From: Prostheceraeus crozeri
Taxonomy: Eukaryota > Platyhelminthes > Polycladida > Euryleptidae
Direction of reading: 5' to 3'
NCBI GenBank assembly: GCA_907163375.1
Contig: CAJQUW010016138.1
Coordinates: forward strand, 62,001 to 126,000
DNA length: 64,000 nucleotides
Positions 10,428-20,506 of the stretch are shown here, piece by piece. The translations under genes were made by a program, and so were the position numbers. The notes under the pieces were generated by a model. That model made no database searches, was not told the origin of the DNA, and saw only the letters and a program-made list of their open reading frames with translations. Each line of letters opens with the position of its first letter. Position 1 is the stretch's first letter.

Positions 10428-10848
10428 CTAGTTTAGCACATTGAGTTGAATATGAATGTGTTTTATGCGACATAAGAGCAAGTTGGATCCATGCTCTTGA
10501 AATGAATCTAGTCGAGATGCAATTTTCGCCATGTGTCGCTGATAGAAATCTTTTGCATCATGTATCGTCTCTGCAGAATAGGATGCAAAATGAAACACTA
10601 CACGTTCAACTGCATGTTCATCAGTCACTTTCTCAAATTCAATCTCTGCAACTAATCGACCTCTCACATCTTTATTCATCAAACGGTCCATGAACTGTTG
10701 GAAAAGGAAGTAACCTTTAGCGATGGCAAATTCTAAGACTGCCTTTCATGATGAAATGAGATGATGTAGTCCCTAATCACACCACCAAGACTTTGTCGAT
10801 GAAACGTAGTGAACAAAATTCAATCGTAAACTCTACTGCATCTGTCAT
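10428..10848 (-). pseudogene. PolB N-terminal-domain-like gene (family member 1), Polinton A, frameshifted
   Basis: The A copy of 41407-41828. It has an ATG (10848), but a run of T is shortened near 10806 and one A is missing near 10745, so the first third is out of frame with the rest. The last 87 codons are clean and end HIHIQLNVLN, the family's last strand. Confidence 0.6.
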
Positions 10849-10879
10849 CTTTCTTCCTTTCACTGCGGAGACATAGCAT

Positions 10880-12051
10880 GAAAGACTTTCAGATGTAAAA
10901 TGGCACGCTGATTCCAAATCTGGTTTCTGTTTTCCCGTCCGACGCTTGGTTCACCCGCTAGAGCGATTTTCGTAAAAATTCTAACTCTGTCGTTTTTTCG
11001 CCAATGTCCAAAATTTTCAATGCGATCTCACATCTAAACGAAAGCAGATAGGAACAAGCCGTGTGTTTCACTGAATTTGTCTCACTCCCAGCTTTCAAAC
11101 GAGCTATTGCACGACTTTCTACGATCTCTAACACCAAAGTTGGAAGATCGCTGCCGAGAGGGGGGGGGTCAGAACTTTTTCTCTCCGATTGAGCTGGAAG
11201 GAAGTTCCTAGACCCAACATTGACCAAAACGTCCGAATTTGCACTCCGTTTTCCCATCGGAGGTCACCTTCATGCCGAAATTCGACTTTTCTCATCCCAA
11301 AACATCCAAAACCTGACTTTTCCAACTCTGACGTTTTCGTGCCATTTTTCTCTCTCAACACAGGAAAATAGGACCCAACTGAGCTTTCCACTGCATTTTT
11401 CTCATTCTTAGCTTTCAAATGAGCTATTGCACGACTTTCTACGATCTCTAACACCAAAGTTGGAAGTTTGACAAGAGGGGGGGGAGACGTCCTCGAAATT
11501 TTTCTCTCCGATTTCGCTGGAAACATCCTTCCTGACCCAAAATTTCACGTAGATTCCGAATCTGCCCTCCGTTTTCCCATCCCAGGACTCCTTCATGCCG
11601 AAAAACGACTTTTCTCATCCCAAAACTACCAACACCCACCCTTTTCCAACTCTGACGTTCTCAGAGATTCCACCCCTTGCTGCTCCTCCCTGCCTTCCTT
11701 CCCCTTCCAGCATTTCACGTAGATTCCGAATCTTAACTCCAATTTCACATCCGAACCCTCCTTCATGACGATTTCCAACTTTTATCATCCCAAAACCACC
11801 AACACCCGCCTTTTCTCACTCTAGCCTTCCCACATTCCTACCCTTCTCCCTTCCTACCCCTTGCCGGAAGACTCCTTCCTTCCAGAGGGGGGTGGTTGGG
11901 AACGGTTTCCTCCTCACGGACCCATTCCTCCCAGCACATCCTTGGCCACCTCCCTCACCTCTCTTCCTTCCTTCCAGAGGGGGGGGCTGAGTCAGAATGA
12001 TGACTCATCACTGCGCCGCACTGGACTTGATTGTGGGACGGGATAACTACT
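10880..12051. repeat. Right terminal repeat of Polinton A with subterminal repeats
   Basis: Built of degenerate units of roughly 250-300 bases. Each carries TTCATGCCGAAA..., CTCATCCCAAAAC, GAGCTATTGCACGACTTTCTACG and CCAAAGTTGGAAG, ending in a G-run (CAGAGGGGGGG). It matches both ends of Polinton B. The unit with GAGCTATTGCACGACTTTCTAC is also found at the inner edge of C's right terminal repeat (36190-36450). Apparent open frames inside it are repeat-derived. Confidence 0.75.
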
Positions 12052-12957
12052 TACAGGTTTACATACCAGAGATGAAACCTGGTCAGCGGTCAAAAGCATC
12101 ATTCGGTGACCAAGTGAATGACCCGTTTTTTTACTTAGCTGCTTTTATGCAGCCATAGAGCAAGCTTTCAGATAAATTGTGAATTCATAGTGAATCATCC
12201 GTTATACTACATAATTTTATGAAGTTGTAAATTTCCATTGTGATTGGAAATGCAACTAGTTGCAATTCAACGGTGAAAGACAAGCAAGGATTTAGTGCGT
12301 ATAAGCACTGAATGAAAAGGAGCCATGAGGCAGTGATGTAAATCTACCGATATTTTTATGAGAAAAATTGGTAATTTCTTAGAGTTATCGGGGTAATGAT
12401 TACCGGTAAACCTAATTTAAAGCAAAAATATTACAAATGAAACTCTTTTCTCTTAACAGGAATTTTGTGAGCATTTGATCGAGGCAAAAATTCGTGGTAT
12501 CAGCATTTGATATATATTATTACCCGGTGCCGCGCTAACGGTGTAGTTGCGAAAAATGAAAAGGAGGGGCAATTCGAAAGCACTGCCTCAAATTTTGGAA
12601 ATTTGAATTTTACATATAATTTATCTTTATACTTCAATAACTTCAACCCTACTCGAGCAATCTGATTTCATCATGCTGTACGTGTGCATGTACATGAAAG
12701 AATCACTGAGTCTAATTAACGTGTTCACAACTTGTTCAGCAAATGCCTTTAAAAGTGTTATGCTTAGAGACCAACTTCGACATTCACAAAACCACAACAT
12801 TGATCGTTTAACCTGCCAGAAATTGAAGGCAGACTGCCAGACATTCAAAAAAATTTCCGCTCGTAAAGATATTGTAATTTTGATTGCAAAAGACCATGTA
12901 CTCGTATGTTCAAAAATATAGTCACATCGTATGTTGCTTTAGATCCAATTTTGGTTT
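12052..12957. other. Flank between Polinton A and the LINE fragment
   Basis: AT-rich DNA with no gene I can support. A patch near 12345-12415 (ACCGATATT, TTACCGGTAAAC) resembles decayed DNA-transposon ends but is too short to assign. Confidence 0.4.
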
Positions 12958-13480
12958 AATTGGCAGTGGTGAAGACGTTCTTCAAGAAAAGGCCAACACA
13001 TCTAATCGCATACACGAGTGGCGTCAGGCAAACTCAAGTAGACGATTGGATGGTGCGTCGATGCGATCTGAGGCAAGTGACGGACGCCAAAGTGATTCCA
13101 TCAGCCCCACAGCACCTACTGTTGGTTATTGATCTGAAGCTACGCCTCAGACCAAAGCGACTGGCACGGACCGGTGCTGAGAAGATCAAACGGCGGAAAT
13201 TGCGAAAACATGCAGTCCAGATTGCCGACAAGTTACAAGATGCGAGGATGGTTGACACTGATAAACCGGTTGATGAAATGTGGAGTTTATTAGCGGATGA
13301 GGTCCGAAGAGCAGCGCCTGATGTCTTGGGGAACACGAAGCCTGGACGGAAGCGACTTGGTAAGGAAACGTAATGATGGAACGAGTCAGTACAAACTGCA
13401 GTGAGAGAAAATAAAAAGGCCTACTGTACAGGGTATGGAGACAGTGACGAGCGGCCGATGACTTGGAGCGGTATAAAGCA
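12958..13480 (+). pseudogene. RTE-type LINE fragment (endonuclease C-terminal part)
   Basis: An open stretch reads FFKKRPTHLIAYTSG, then TQVDDWMVRRCDL, KVIP and PQHLLLVIDLKL. This is the C-terminal half of an RTE-clade apurinic endonuclease domain (F-K-K-R-x-x-H-L-I-T-Y, Q-I-D-Y, Q-H-R-L-L-V). The Q-I-D-Y position is degenerate (QVDDW). Both ends are missing and no reverse transcriptase is seen; a stop lies at 13371-13373. Confidence 0.7.
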
Positions 13481-13789
13481 GCAATAGTAGGTGCGAAGAG
13501 AGTGGTAGCTTTTCATGACTTCAGCTTTTTCAGCCATTCTAGATATTGTAAGCTAGTTTGGGCCATTCCGAGCCGTACTGACGAGCCCTTGTAGGGTGAA
13601 ACGCAGCGTCTACGGCTGCCAAGGAATTGTTGTGCTTAAATTGTTCAAGTCTGGGGACATCTTTCTATTCAATGCCCAGGCGAACTGGCACTCTGCAATC
13701 TTTATGGTATAATAAAATGTGGAGGCTGTTATGAAGTGCATGTTTTATTTTGGAGAGTGAGACCCCTATTTGTCGTTTAGTTTATCTGT

Positions 13790-14510
13790 ACTAACTCAAG
13801 ATAGCGGGAGGCCATGATGATAGAAAGACTGAAGCACTCACTTTTCGTGCTCGCAAAATCTGCTCTCCTGAATATCTATACAGTGAGCTCTCCAATATTG
13901 AAAAAACTTTAATGTCTAACGGCTACCCTCCCTTTTTTTAACAGCCGTTATATGAAGTGTGCTCTTGAGAACATAATTCCTGTTTTTGGTCCTGAGAAAC
14001 AGCGTATTGTCATCAAAGTGCCATTTATAGGAGACAGTGGAGCCAGTTTTTTCTTCAGAGCCAATAGACGCATTTATTTTGTTTTTATAGCCGTTGAGCC
14101 GAAAGTAGTTTTCTCTGTGCGTAAAGTTCCCGTGGCCCCTCTGAAAGATCACCTTCCTGTTACTGCCCAATCTAACGTAATCTACTCTTTTGTGTATGTT
14201 TGCGGATGCAAATACATCGGCAGAACAAGTCGGCATCTTCAAGAAAGGGCAAACGAGCACTAGCTTAAATGGCTACGTTTAGGTAAGACTCGACCACGTG
14301 CCAAACATCCTCCGTCCAGCTCTATCACGCGTCATGTATTTGAGAAAAAGTGTAGACCTTCAGAAACGGCTTTTAGTGTCTTATTTCATGTGGGGCGCAG
14401 CAGTCTGTTACGTCTGCGTATTGCCGAGGCACTGTATATCAAACGCCTCCGGCCAAATTTGTGTGTTCAAAAAGAAAATGTTTTGTCTTTAGCTTTTCCT
14501 TGGTAATTGA
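13790..14510 (+). pseudogene. Penelope-like element 3' fragment with GIY-YIG endonuclease
   Basis: Decayed reading frames give a C-S-P-E-Y-L ... NGYP region, then SNVIYSFVYVCGCKYIGRTS and LQERANEH, the GIY-YIG nuclease core of Penelope/Neptune-type elements. After a stop near 14263 a shifted frame keeps RHVFEKKCRPS and EALYIKRLRPNLCVQKENV, the usual C-terminal end. The reverse transcriptase part is absent: a 5'-truncated dead copy. Confidence 0.7.
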
Positions 14511-15465
14511 CTTAAACTATTTTAGTTTTTAATGATTTCTTATCTTTGTTCAAACATATCAGCAATTAATCAATTATATAGTGTCAACAATTCAAATGCT
14601 TGCGTATCTATTTCACACCGGTTTGATGCCTGAAACAGAACCGGTCGAAAGGCCTCGCATGTACTTTTTGCGTTGTTTTTTGTTTTCAAAAAAGCTGAAG
14701 CCAAAACTTAATAACAGGATTCAGCTTGAATGTAAAAAATAGTAAAGGAAATATCAGAGTTGCAACCCCGACGAATGCAGTTTCTGCACGCCAGAGTGAA
14801 TAGCATGCCTCCCCCGTAACCGCCTAAAAATGCGTTTTGCAACACCTAAAATATTAGCTCCCTCCTACCGAAAAGTCGTTCCCGCGTGCCTGACATGCAA
14901 TAAAAATCTGAATTCAGTCAATCTACTTTAACTATTCCAAGACAAGTAGAGCATATTGGTCAATCTATTCATGATACGAAATATCAGTGAAATGAAAATA
15001 TAAGAGATTGCATATCAACTAATTCTTAGATAGAGCGATCTGCCATTACTAAGTTATTTCCATCAATTTCAGGGTCGTGAGAAAGAAAGTTGAAACATTG
15101 AAACATCATATTCAATCAATGATACTGATGGTCATCAATATTCATTAAATTAAACAGTTCGTGAAATGATAGTTGTAAGGTCATTCCACGTGGTCAGTAG
15201 CTGACTAACTCAGATATCTGAAGTAGTTTACAGAGATTCCAAATGTTTTGGACTTCACAGCTGCTCAAAGAAGTAAAATAGACTCAAAATTGTCGTGAAA
15301 AATGGACTTTAAAATTTGCACTTACAAATTCTTCGATTTTTGACAAAATTTGGTTGGTTCCATTACCCTTAAAGTCACAATGTGATCTAAGTGAATTTGG
15401 AAATCAATTTTTGAGCATATTGGAATAGAGGAACAATCCGATACTGATAACAACGTCTCGTTTGC
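14511..15465. other. Flank between the Penelope-like fragment and Polinton C
   Basis: No gene, RNA or repeat that I can support. It ends in GTTTGC (15460-15465), the left target duplication of Polinton C. Confidence 0.4.
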
Positions 15466-16555
15466 AGTAGTAAGTGTTTCTACACCTCTGGACCGCGCAA
15501 GATGGCCGCCGTCGACCTCTCCCCTCGTCAGCCTAGGCCGGCCGACGTGGTCCGACCCTGTCGACCTGGGACCCTGACCAAAGTTTGTTTCATCAGATTT
15601 CACCGACCCCCCTCGTCAGCCTAGGCCGGCCGACGTGGTCCGACCCTGTCGACCTGGGACCCTGACCAAAGTTTGTTTCATCAGATTTCACCGACCCCCC
15701 CTCGTCAGCCTAGGCCGGCCGACGTGGTCCGACCCTGTCGACCTGGGACCCTGACCAAAGTTTGTTTCATCAGATTTCACCGACCCCCCCTCGTCAGCCT
15801 AGGCCGGCCGACGTGGTCCGACCCTGTCGACTGGGACCCTGACCAAAGTTTGTTTCATCAGATTTCACCGACCCCCCCTCGTCAGCCTAGGCCGGCCGAC
15901 GTGGTCCGACCCTGTCGACTGGGACCCTGACCAAAGTTTGTTTCATCACATTTCGCGACTTTCATGTTTCGACCTCCCCCCTCGGGAGAGGTGGCTTGCC
16001 GTGGTCGGACTAGGTCGTGTTTTACATCACTGGAAAGCTGAGAGTGAGAGAAAGAGAATGGCGGTGGTCCCATCTCAATCGGTTCAGCCGTTCAAAAGTT
16101 AGAGCCATTTCAAGATTTCACGTCGGACCTCACCTGAAAAAATCCTAAGTGTCAGAGTGACTTTGTATGGGAAAAAAAATTTTCCAAAGTGTCGAATTTG
16201 GACCTGGGACCCTGACCAAAGTTTGTTTCATCAAATTTCACCGACCCCTCTTCGGCAGCGATCTTCTAATTTTGGTTCTAGTGGATGGATTTTGTCTTAT
16301 AGATGCTCATTTGAAAGAGGAGAAAAAACTGCCAAATAACATTTTTGTTGCGAGTCAATCGGATCAGCCGTTCAAAAGTTAGAGCTGTTACAAGATTTTA
16401 GGTCAGACCTCGGATTTGACGAAAAAATCCTAAGTGTCAGAGCCACTTAGCATGGACAAAATTTTGAAAATTTTTCCAAGGTGTCGAATTTCGACCTGGT
16501 ACCCTGACCAAAGTTTGTTTCATCAAATTTTACCGACCCCCCCCCGGGGGTATCA
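15466..16555 (+). repeat. Left terminal inverted repeat of Polinton C with an expanded tandem array
   Basis: The inverse of 36450-37557. From about 15527 to 15960 a roughly 88-base unit (CTCGTCAGCCTAGGCCGG ... GACCAAAGTTTGTTTCATCA ... CACCGACCCCCC) is repeated five times; the right end has only about two copies. Each unit ends in a C-run. Apparent open frames here are repeat-derived. Confidence 0.85.
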
Positions 16556-16837
16556 ATGAAAAGTGATAAAAAAGTTTTGGTAAGGGTCCCAAATTGAAAT
16601 TCGGAAGTTTAAAAATTTTCAAAATTTTCACCACACTGGAGCTCCCACACTTAGGAATTTTTTCACTTGTGGCATGTTACATGCACATGTGCTGACGGAC
16701 CAACTTCCCGTGGTCATATGAGAATGGTTCAGGTGTCATATTGTAAAGAATGATGAGACGAATCGTTTGCAACAAACCGCATGTCGCTACAATCAATACT
16801 TTCGGAGATAGAGCCATTTTAAGTTTTCTTCTGTGCA

Positions 16838-16845
16838 TATATAAA
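16838..16845 (+). promoter_or_regulatory. TATA box and 5' exon of the Polinton C coiled-coil gene
   Basis: TATATAAA, then a short leader and a good donor (GACGAG|GTAAGC at 16886). The acceptor TTATCTTACAG ends at 17730, six bases before the ATG at 17737, giving an 845-base 5' intron. Confidence 0.6.
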
Positions 16846-17129
16846 CCCCCGCAACGTAAGTCTGATCACTTCATCGAAAGACGAGGTAAGCGACGGTCGT
16901 CGCTCTGAGCTCCCGATATCGAGGTTTCACATGACTCTATCTTTTGAAGTATGCAAGCTATCTTCTTACTTCAAAGTTTGTGTGATAGAGTTTGATAGTG
17001 TCTTTACCACTGATAAAAAATTTTAAAAGTAGTATGAGTAGTATAATGCCGAATTTTTTAAAATTCTTGATTTTTAGTTTTTTCAAAGTTTTAACATGTA
17101 GTCTGAAGTTTTCAAGTATGCTGAGTTCA

Positions 17130-17700
17130 AATCTGCTATCAGATTTGAAATTTAACTAATTCTAAGGCAGCTTTGAGGGGTTAGATCCCAGCTACTGATC
17201 ACTACCTTTGGCTCGGCGTTGCTGTTACCACTTCGGGGCAGTGACAATGATGCTCAACGCTGCTGCTCTTACATCGGGGCAGTGACATCGATGTCTTAAG
17301 CTGTAAACAGCGGGTATCGGGGAAGATCTTACACTTCCCTAGTGATCAGTACAAGGCTTTCGGGTTGTTGACGGGGTCGAGTGCCACTCACTTCACTCAA
17401 ATCTATCATTCCTCACTAAGTGTTATGCTTTAGGCCGTATACTACATTCAAATCGGCTATCAGATTTTAAATTTGACTAAGTCCAAGGCAGCTTGGAGGG
17501 GTTAGATCCCAGCTACTGATCACTACCTTTGGCTGGGCGTTGCTGTTACCACTTCGGGGCAGTGACATCGATGTCTTAAGCTGTAAACAGCGGGTATCGG
17601 GGAAGATCTTACACTTCCCTGGGGTCGAGTGCCACTCACTTCACTCAAATCTATCATTCCTCACTAAGTGTTAGGCTTTAGGCCGTATACTACATGATTC
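17130..17700 (+). repeat. Two-copy direct repeat inside a 5' intron of Polinton C
   Basis: About 17131-17450 and 17440-17700 share long stretches: GGGGTTAGATCCCAGCTACTG, CACTTCGGGGCAGTGACA, CTGTAAACAGCGGGTATCGG and GTGCCACTCACTTCACTC. The second copy lacks an inner part containing CTCAACGCTGCTGCTC. The rest of 16886-17130 is AT-rich with no feature I can support. Confidence 0.7.
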
Positions 17701-17736
17701 AAAACTTATACAAATTTCATTATCTTACAGCTAATC

Positions 17737-18932
17737 ATGACAAGCGACAGGAATAGAAAATTCCATGTAAAAATGTGTGTGTGCGGTCGGGTCAACCGCC
17801 GATACGAAATCAAGAATCATATTAAGAAGGCAGGGACCGGCCACATGGTTATCCTGAGTAGGGTTGCCTGTGTGAAGTGCAGGGTGTTGTTGGTTGTTGG
17901 GCAGGAGGCCGAGTTCTATGCGAGGCATGGTGGGTGTACAGGAGGGTTGGTGAACGATTTGAGATTTGTGGAGGTGATGAATGCTGAGAAGGAGCGAATG
18001 TAGAGGAAAGAGAGAGAGGCCAACAAACCTGAGGCCGAGAATGTTGTTGAGAATGCTAGTGGGAATGCTGTGGAGAATGAGGTAGAGAATGCTGTGGCTG
18101 GTTTGAAGGCCGAGATGCGGCGGAAGAGAGTGCTTGAGAGTGATGATGAGGATGATGTGGATTTAGATGGGGAGCGTGTGAGGAAGCGTGTGAGGAAGTT
18201 GAGCTCTTCTTCCTCGGAGGTGTCCGACATCGTTGTTGAGGACCCCCCGCAGAGCTCATCTTCCCCAATAGTGAAGAGTGGTGGGTTACGTAAGCAGTCG
18301 GCGCGGTGGGATGAGGATATGGAGAAGAAGCATGTGTCGCAGCAAGCGGCACATACTTTGTTGCTTGATCGCTATGAAAGTTTGAAGAAGGTGAATGAAG
18401 AGTGTTGGACGAGTTGAGTGAGCTGAAAATAAAGGAGGTGCGATGTAAGGAGGTGGCGGATGAGAATATCCGTATGAGGCGTATTGTGAAAGAGTTGAAG
18501 GAGAAGTCGCAAGTGTTGGAAGACGAGAATGATGAGCGAGAGAAGAGGACGAGTGCGGCAGAGAGGAAAATGAGAGAGGCAGAGTCGAAGTATGAGGAGT
18601 TGATGAAGGAGATGATTGTATTGAGAGCGAGGAATGCTGAGTTGGAGAGGAGTGTGAGTAGGCAGGGTGATGAGAGAGAGTCGTTTGCGAAGTTGGAGCG
18701 CATGAGGAATGAATGGAATCGCTTGAACGAGGACAGAATGTTTGAATTTCACATCCCTATTCGGGATAACCATCTGGACGGTCGAGTCCTCGTCAACCAA
18801 AATCTGGACGAGAGCATCATTTGCTACAATGGGCATCCAAATAAAAAATGTCTACACGCCACACTCTGTATGCGCGGGCAACTCAATACATTTTCAGTGA
18901 GGAAGCCCGCGAGACTACCCAAGGATGGCTAA
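17737..18932 (+). pseudogene. Zinc-motif and coiled-coil protein of Polinton C, broken
   Basis: The first 88 codons (start MTSDRNRKFHVKMC) carry possible zinc ligands (C-x-C, C-x2-C) and a basic region. An in-frame TAG at 18001-18003 interrupts it; the same frame goes on with acidic and Ser-rich low-complexity sequence to 18417. A 1-base shift near 18405 leads into a long Glu/Lys coiled coil (18420-18720) and a C-terminal domain with SIICYNGHPNKKCLHATLC. That last domain is shared with B's copy (53526-54371: CCYEGEGVRCLHLSIKM). The TAG is a likely Q codon change. Function unknown; a structural or scaffold role is possible. Confidence 0.55.
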
Positions 18933-19770
18933 CTTGGTAAGTGAAAAGCAAATAAGATAGTATATCCTATTCTAATACATATCATTTTCATTGCAGATCT
19001 TTTCCCTGCCTTCACCGTCCCATCATTTCACTTCCGAGAACGAACCAACGGCTCTGATAAGGGCCACCAAGGGGCAAGACATGATAGAACCTCCACGCGG
19101 TTTGCCCTGGGCAGTCTTCAGACTGGCGAATACTATCATTAAGTTGAATCTGCTATCAGTCAACTTGAACGTTGCAAATGAAGTTCGGTGTAATACTTCC
19201 TTTCGACGGGCGTTCCCGTAAAGGGCGGCGGTGAAACCCGTAGCTATGTATACCGCAAGGGACATTCGGCAATGGTCAATCTTGTTTAACCTCTCTGCGT
19301 CATGTTTGCAAGTGGTTGCCTCTGTCTCAACGTAGTATGCATTCGCGCCAGGGCGACATTTAGCCAGCTGTCGAAGGTTGCCTTATAAACTTTCCATTCC
19401 ATACGTTATGAGAACCATGAGTTCTACCTGTCTCTATCAATGAGACGAATTGATGAATGGAATGAAATGGGAGGACACTCACGCGCCACACGCAACATAA
19501 CACACTTCTCTCTTCCGTAGTCTAACAAACTCTTTACACATGGATCGCAGTCGATTGCTATCCCAGAATCATGTAAGCTATCTTAATTTTAAATGTGACT
19601 AACACTATTTCATCTACCATTATCACCTATATGAAATGTTATAAGATTTGCAAGTTAAACTAAGTGTGCTACTATTTCCAAATGAAAAAGTATACATGGT
19701 TAAATCATCCACTTAAGCCCCATTCAAGTAAGTCAGTATGAAAGCAAAGATAATACGAAATAAAAACTTA
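18933..19770. other. Downstream part of the coiled-coil gene and spacer
   Basis: A donor (CTTG|GTAAGT near 18937) and an acceptor (TTTCATTGCAG near 18996) fit an intron like the one in B's copy. Beyond 19265 I see no gene. Confidence 0.4.
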
Positions 19771-20226
19771 TTATGGCATGTATTTCAAAAGGTCTTCATC
19801 TTCAATATCGTCCCAGAGTCTGACTTCACACAGATCACAAAAACAGTTCACTTGCTTCAATCGTTCTTCTACCGCGAGCCTCACTTTATCGATGTATTCC
19901 CACTACGCCATAGTTCGTGGCTGGGAGTTAGGGGTGTACCATTCCCATAATTGATGTAGGAATTTGGTGCTGCTGATCTCCATCACATCATCAGTATCGT
20001 ACTGCAGATACTTCCACCTCACGCCTGTTAAGTCGGGACACTCCTTCTCACATACACTCTCCTCTTCGTCGTCCGCTGGTAATGTCAACTTTCTAATGTT
20101 GTCGAGTCGGTACACCTTCTCTACCTTCCCCTTCGTTGGAGCGTTTGGTGCAACGGGCATCTTTGATGATGAGCATGGAGAAGAGAACTCCAATTTAGTG
20201 TTCGGTGTTTTTGGAGGGCTTGTCAT
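19771..20226 (-). pseudogene. Unrecognised Polinton C gene with one in-frame stop
   Basis: 107 codons from ATG 20226, then TAG at 19903-19905, then 43 clean codons in the same frame to TAA at 19771. The first part is Ser/Pro-rich with an acidic patch (PADDEEESVCEKE) and a WKYLQYDTDDVMEI segment. The second part has an FCDLCEV C-x2-C motif. The flanks of the TAG read as one protein of about 150 residues, so the stop looks recent (CAG to TAG is the simplest route). It diverges from polB. I do not recognise it, and nothing like it is seen in A or B. Confidence 0.45.
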
Positions 20227-20280
20227 GTTGACTGTGGATAATAACTTTGAAATTTTTCCTAATTCTTAAGTATAAACAAG

Positions 20281-20331
20281 CAACCAATCAGAATGAACAG
20301 CCAATGAATGATGACCATAAAAGGATATAAG
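20281..20331 (+). promoter_or_regulatory. CCAAT and TATA-like promoter of Polinton C polB
   Basis: CAACCAATCAG (20281) and GCCAATG (20300) precede CCATAAAAGGATATAAG (20315-20331), about 180 bases before the ATG at 20507. A TTTGAGGCGTACAAGTGAACTG-type motif is repeated downstream of it (about 20355-20450). Confidence 0.5.
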
Positions 20332-20506
20332 CAAAGTGACATTTCACTCTGTCTTTGAGACGTGTAAGTGAACTGTTGTCTAGTGAATTCTATTATTTGA
20401 GGCGTACAAGTGAACTGCTCTCTAGTGAATTCCAAATTTGAGGCGTATTATTTGAGTGAAGTCTCTATCTTGTTGAAGTATCAACCTTAAACATAATTTC
20501 CTTGAA

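Larger units (their letters stand above)
1..12051. mobile_element. Polinton A (Maverick-type), left end outside the window
   Basis: The inverted, closely similar counterpart of Polinton B. Its right terminus is at 12051, where the sequence read inward on the minus strand starts AGTAGTTATCCC and aligns with B's terminus (AGTAGAGATCCCC). Contents from left: partial PolB-domain-like gene, polB (plus), then on the minus strand TBP-like, PC4-like, a second PolB-domain-like gene, exonuclease-like, RING-like, a basic-tailed conserved gene, a Pro-rich/acidic gene and a third PolB-domain-like gene, then the terminal repeat. No integrase, ATPase, protease or capsid gene is present. The right target duplication would be TACAGG at 12052-12057; the left copy lies outside the window. 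Confidence 0.85.

Noticed and set aside
11128-11722. Several overlapping open frames of 60-130 codons
   Set aside because: They come from repeat units of the terminal repeat, recur in several frames and strands, and have no start or codon signature of a gene.
1-12051. Polinton A missing capsid genes because it is cut by the window edge
   Set aside because: The missing part corresponds to B's 53.0-55.7 kb, which holds only the coiled-coil gene and terminal repeat, so the absence is likely genuine.
15527-15960. CRISPR-like array
   Set aside because: Units are adjacent 88-base tandem repeats without unique spacers, inside a transposon terminal repeat of a eukaryotic genome.
17130-17700. tRNA or rRNA genes in the repeated intron block
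   Set aside because: I could not fit a cloverleaf or any rRNA signature; the block is only listed as a repeat.
18056-18836. Minus-strand frames opposite the coiled-coil gene (Ser/His/Leu-rich)
   Set aside because: They are the antisense of a Glu/Lys-rich coiled coil, a common artefact.
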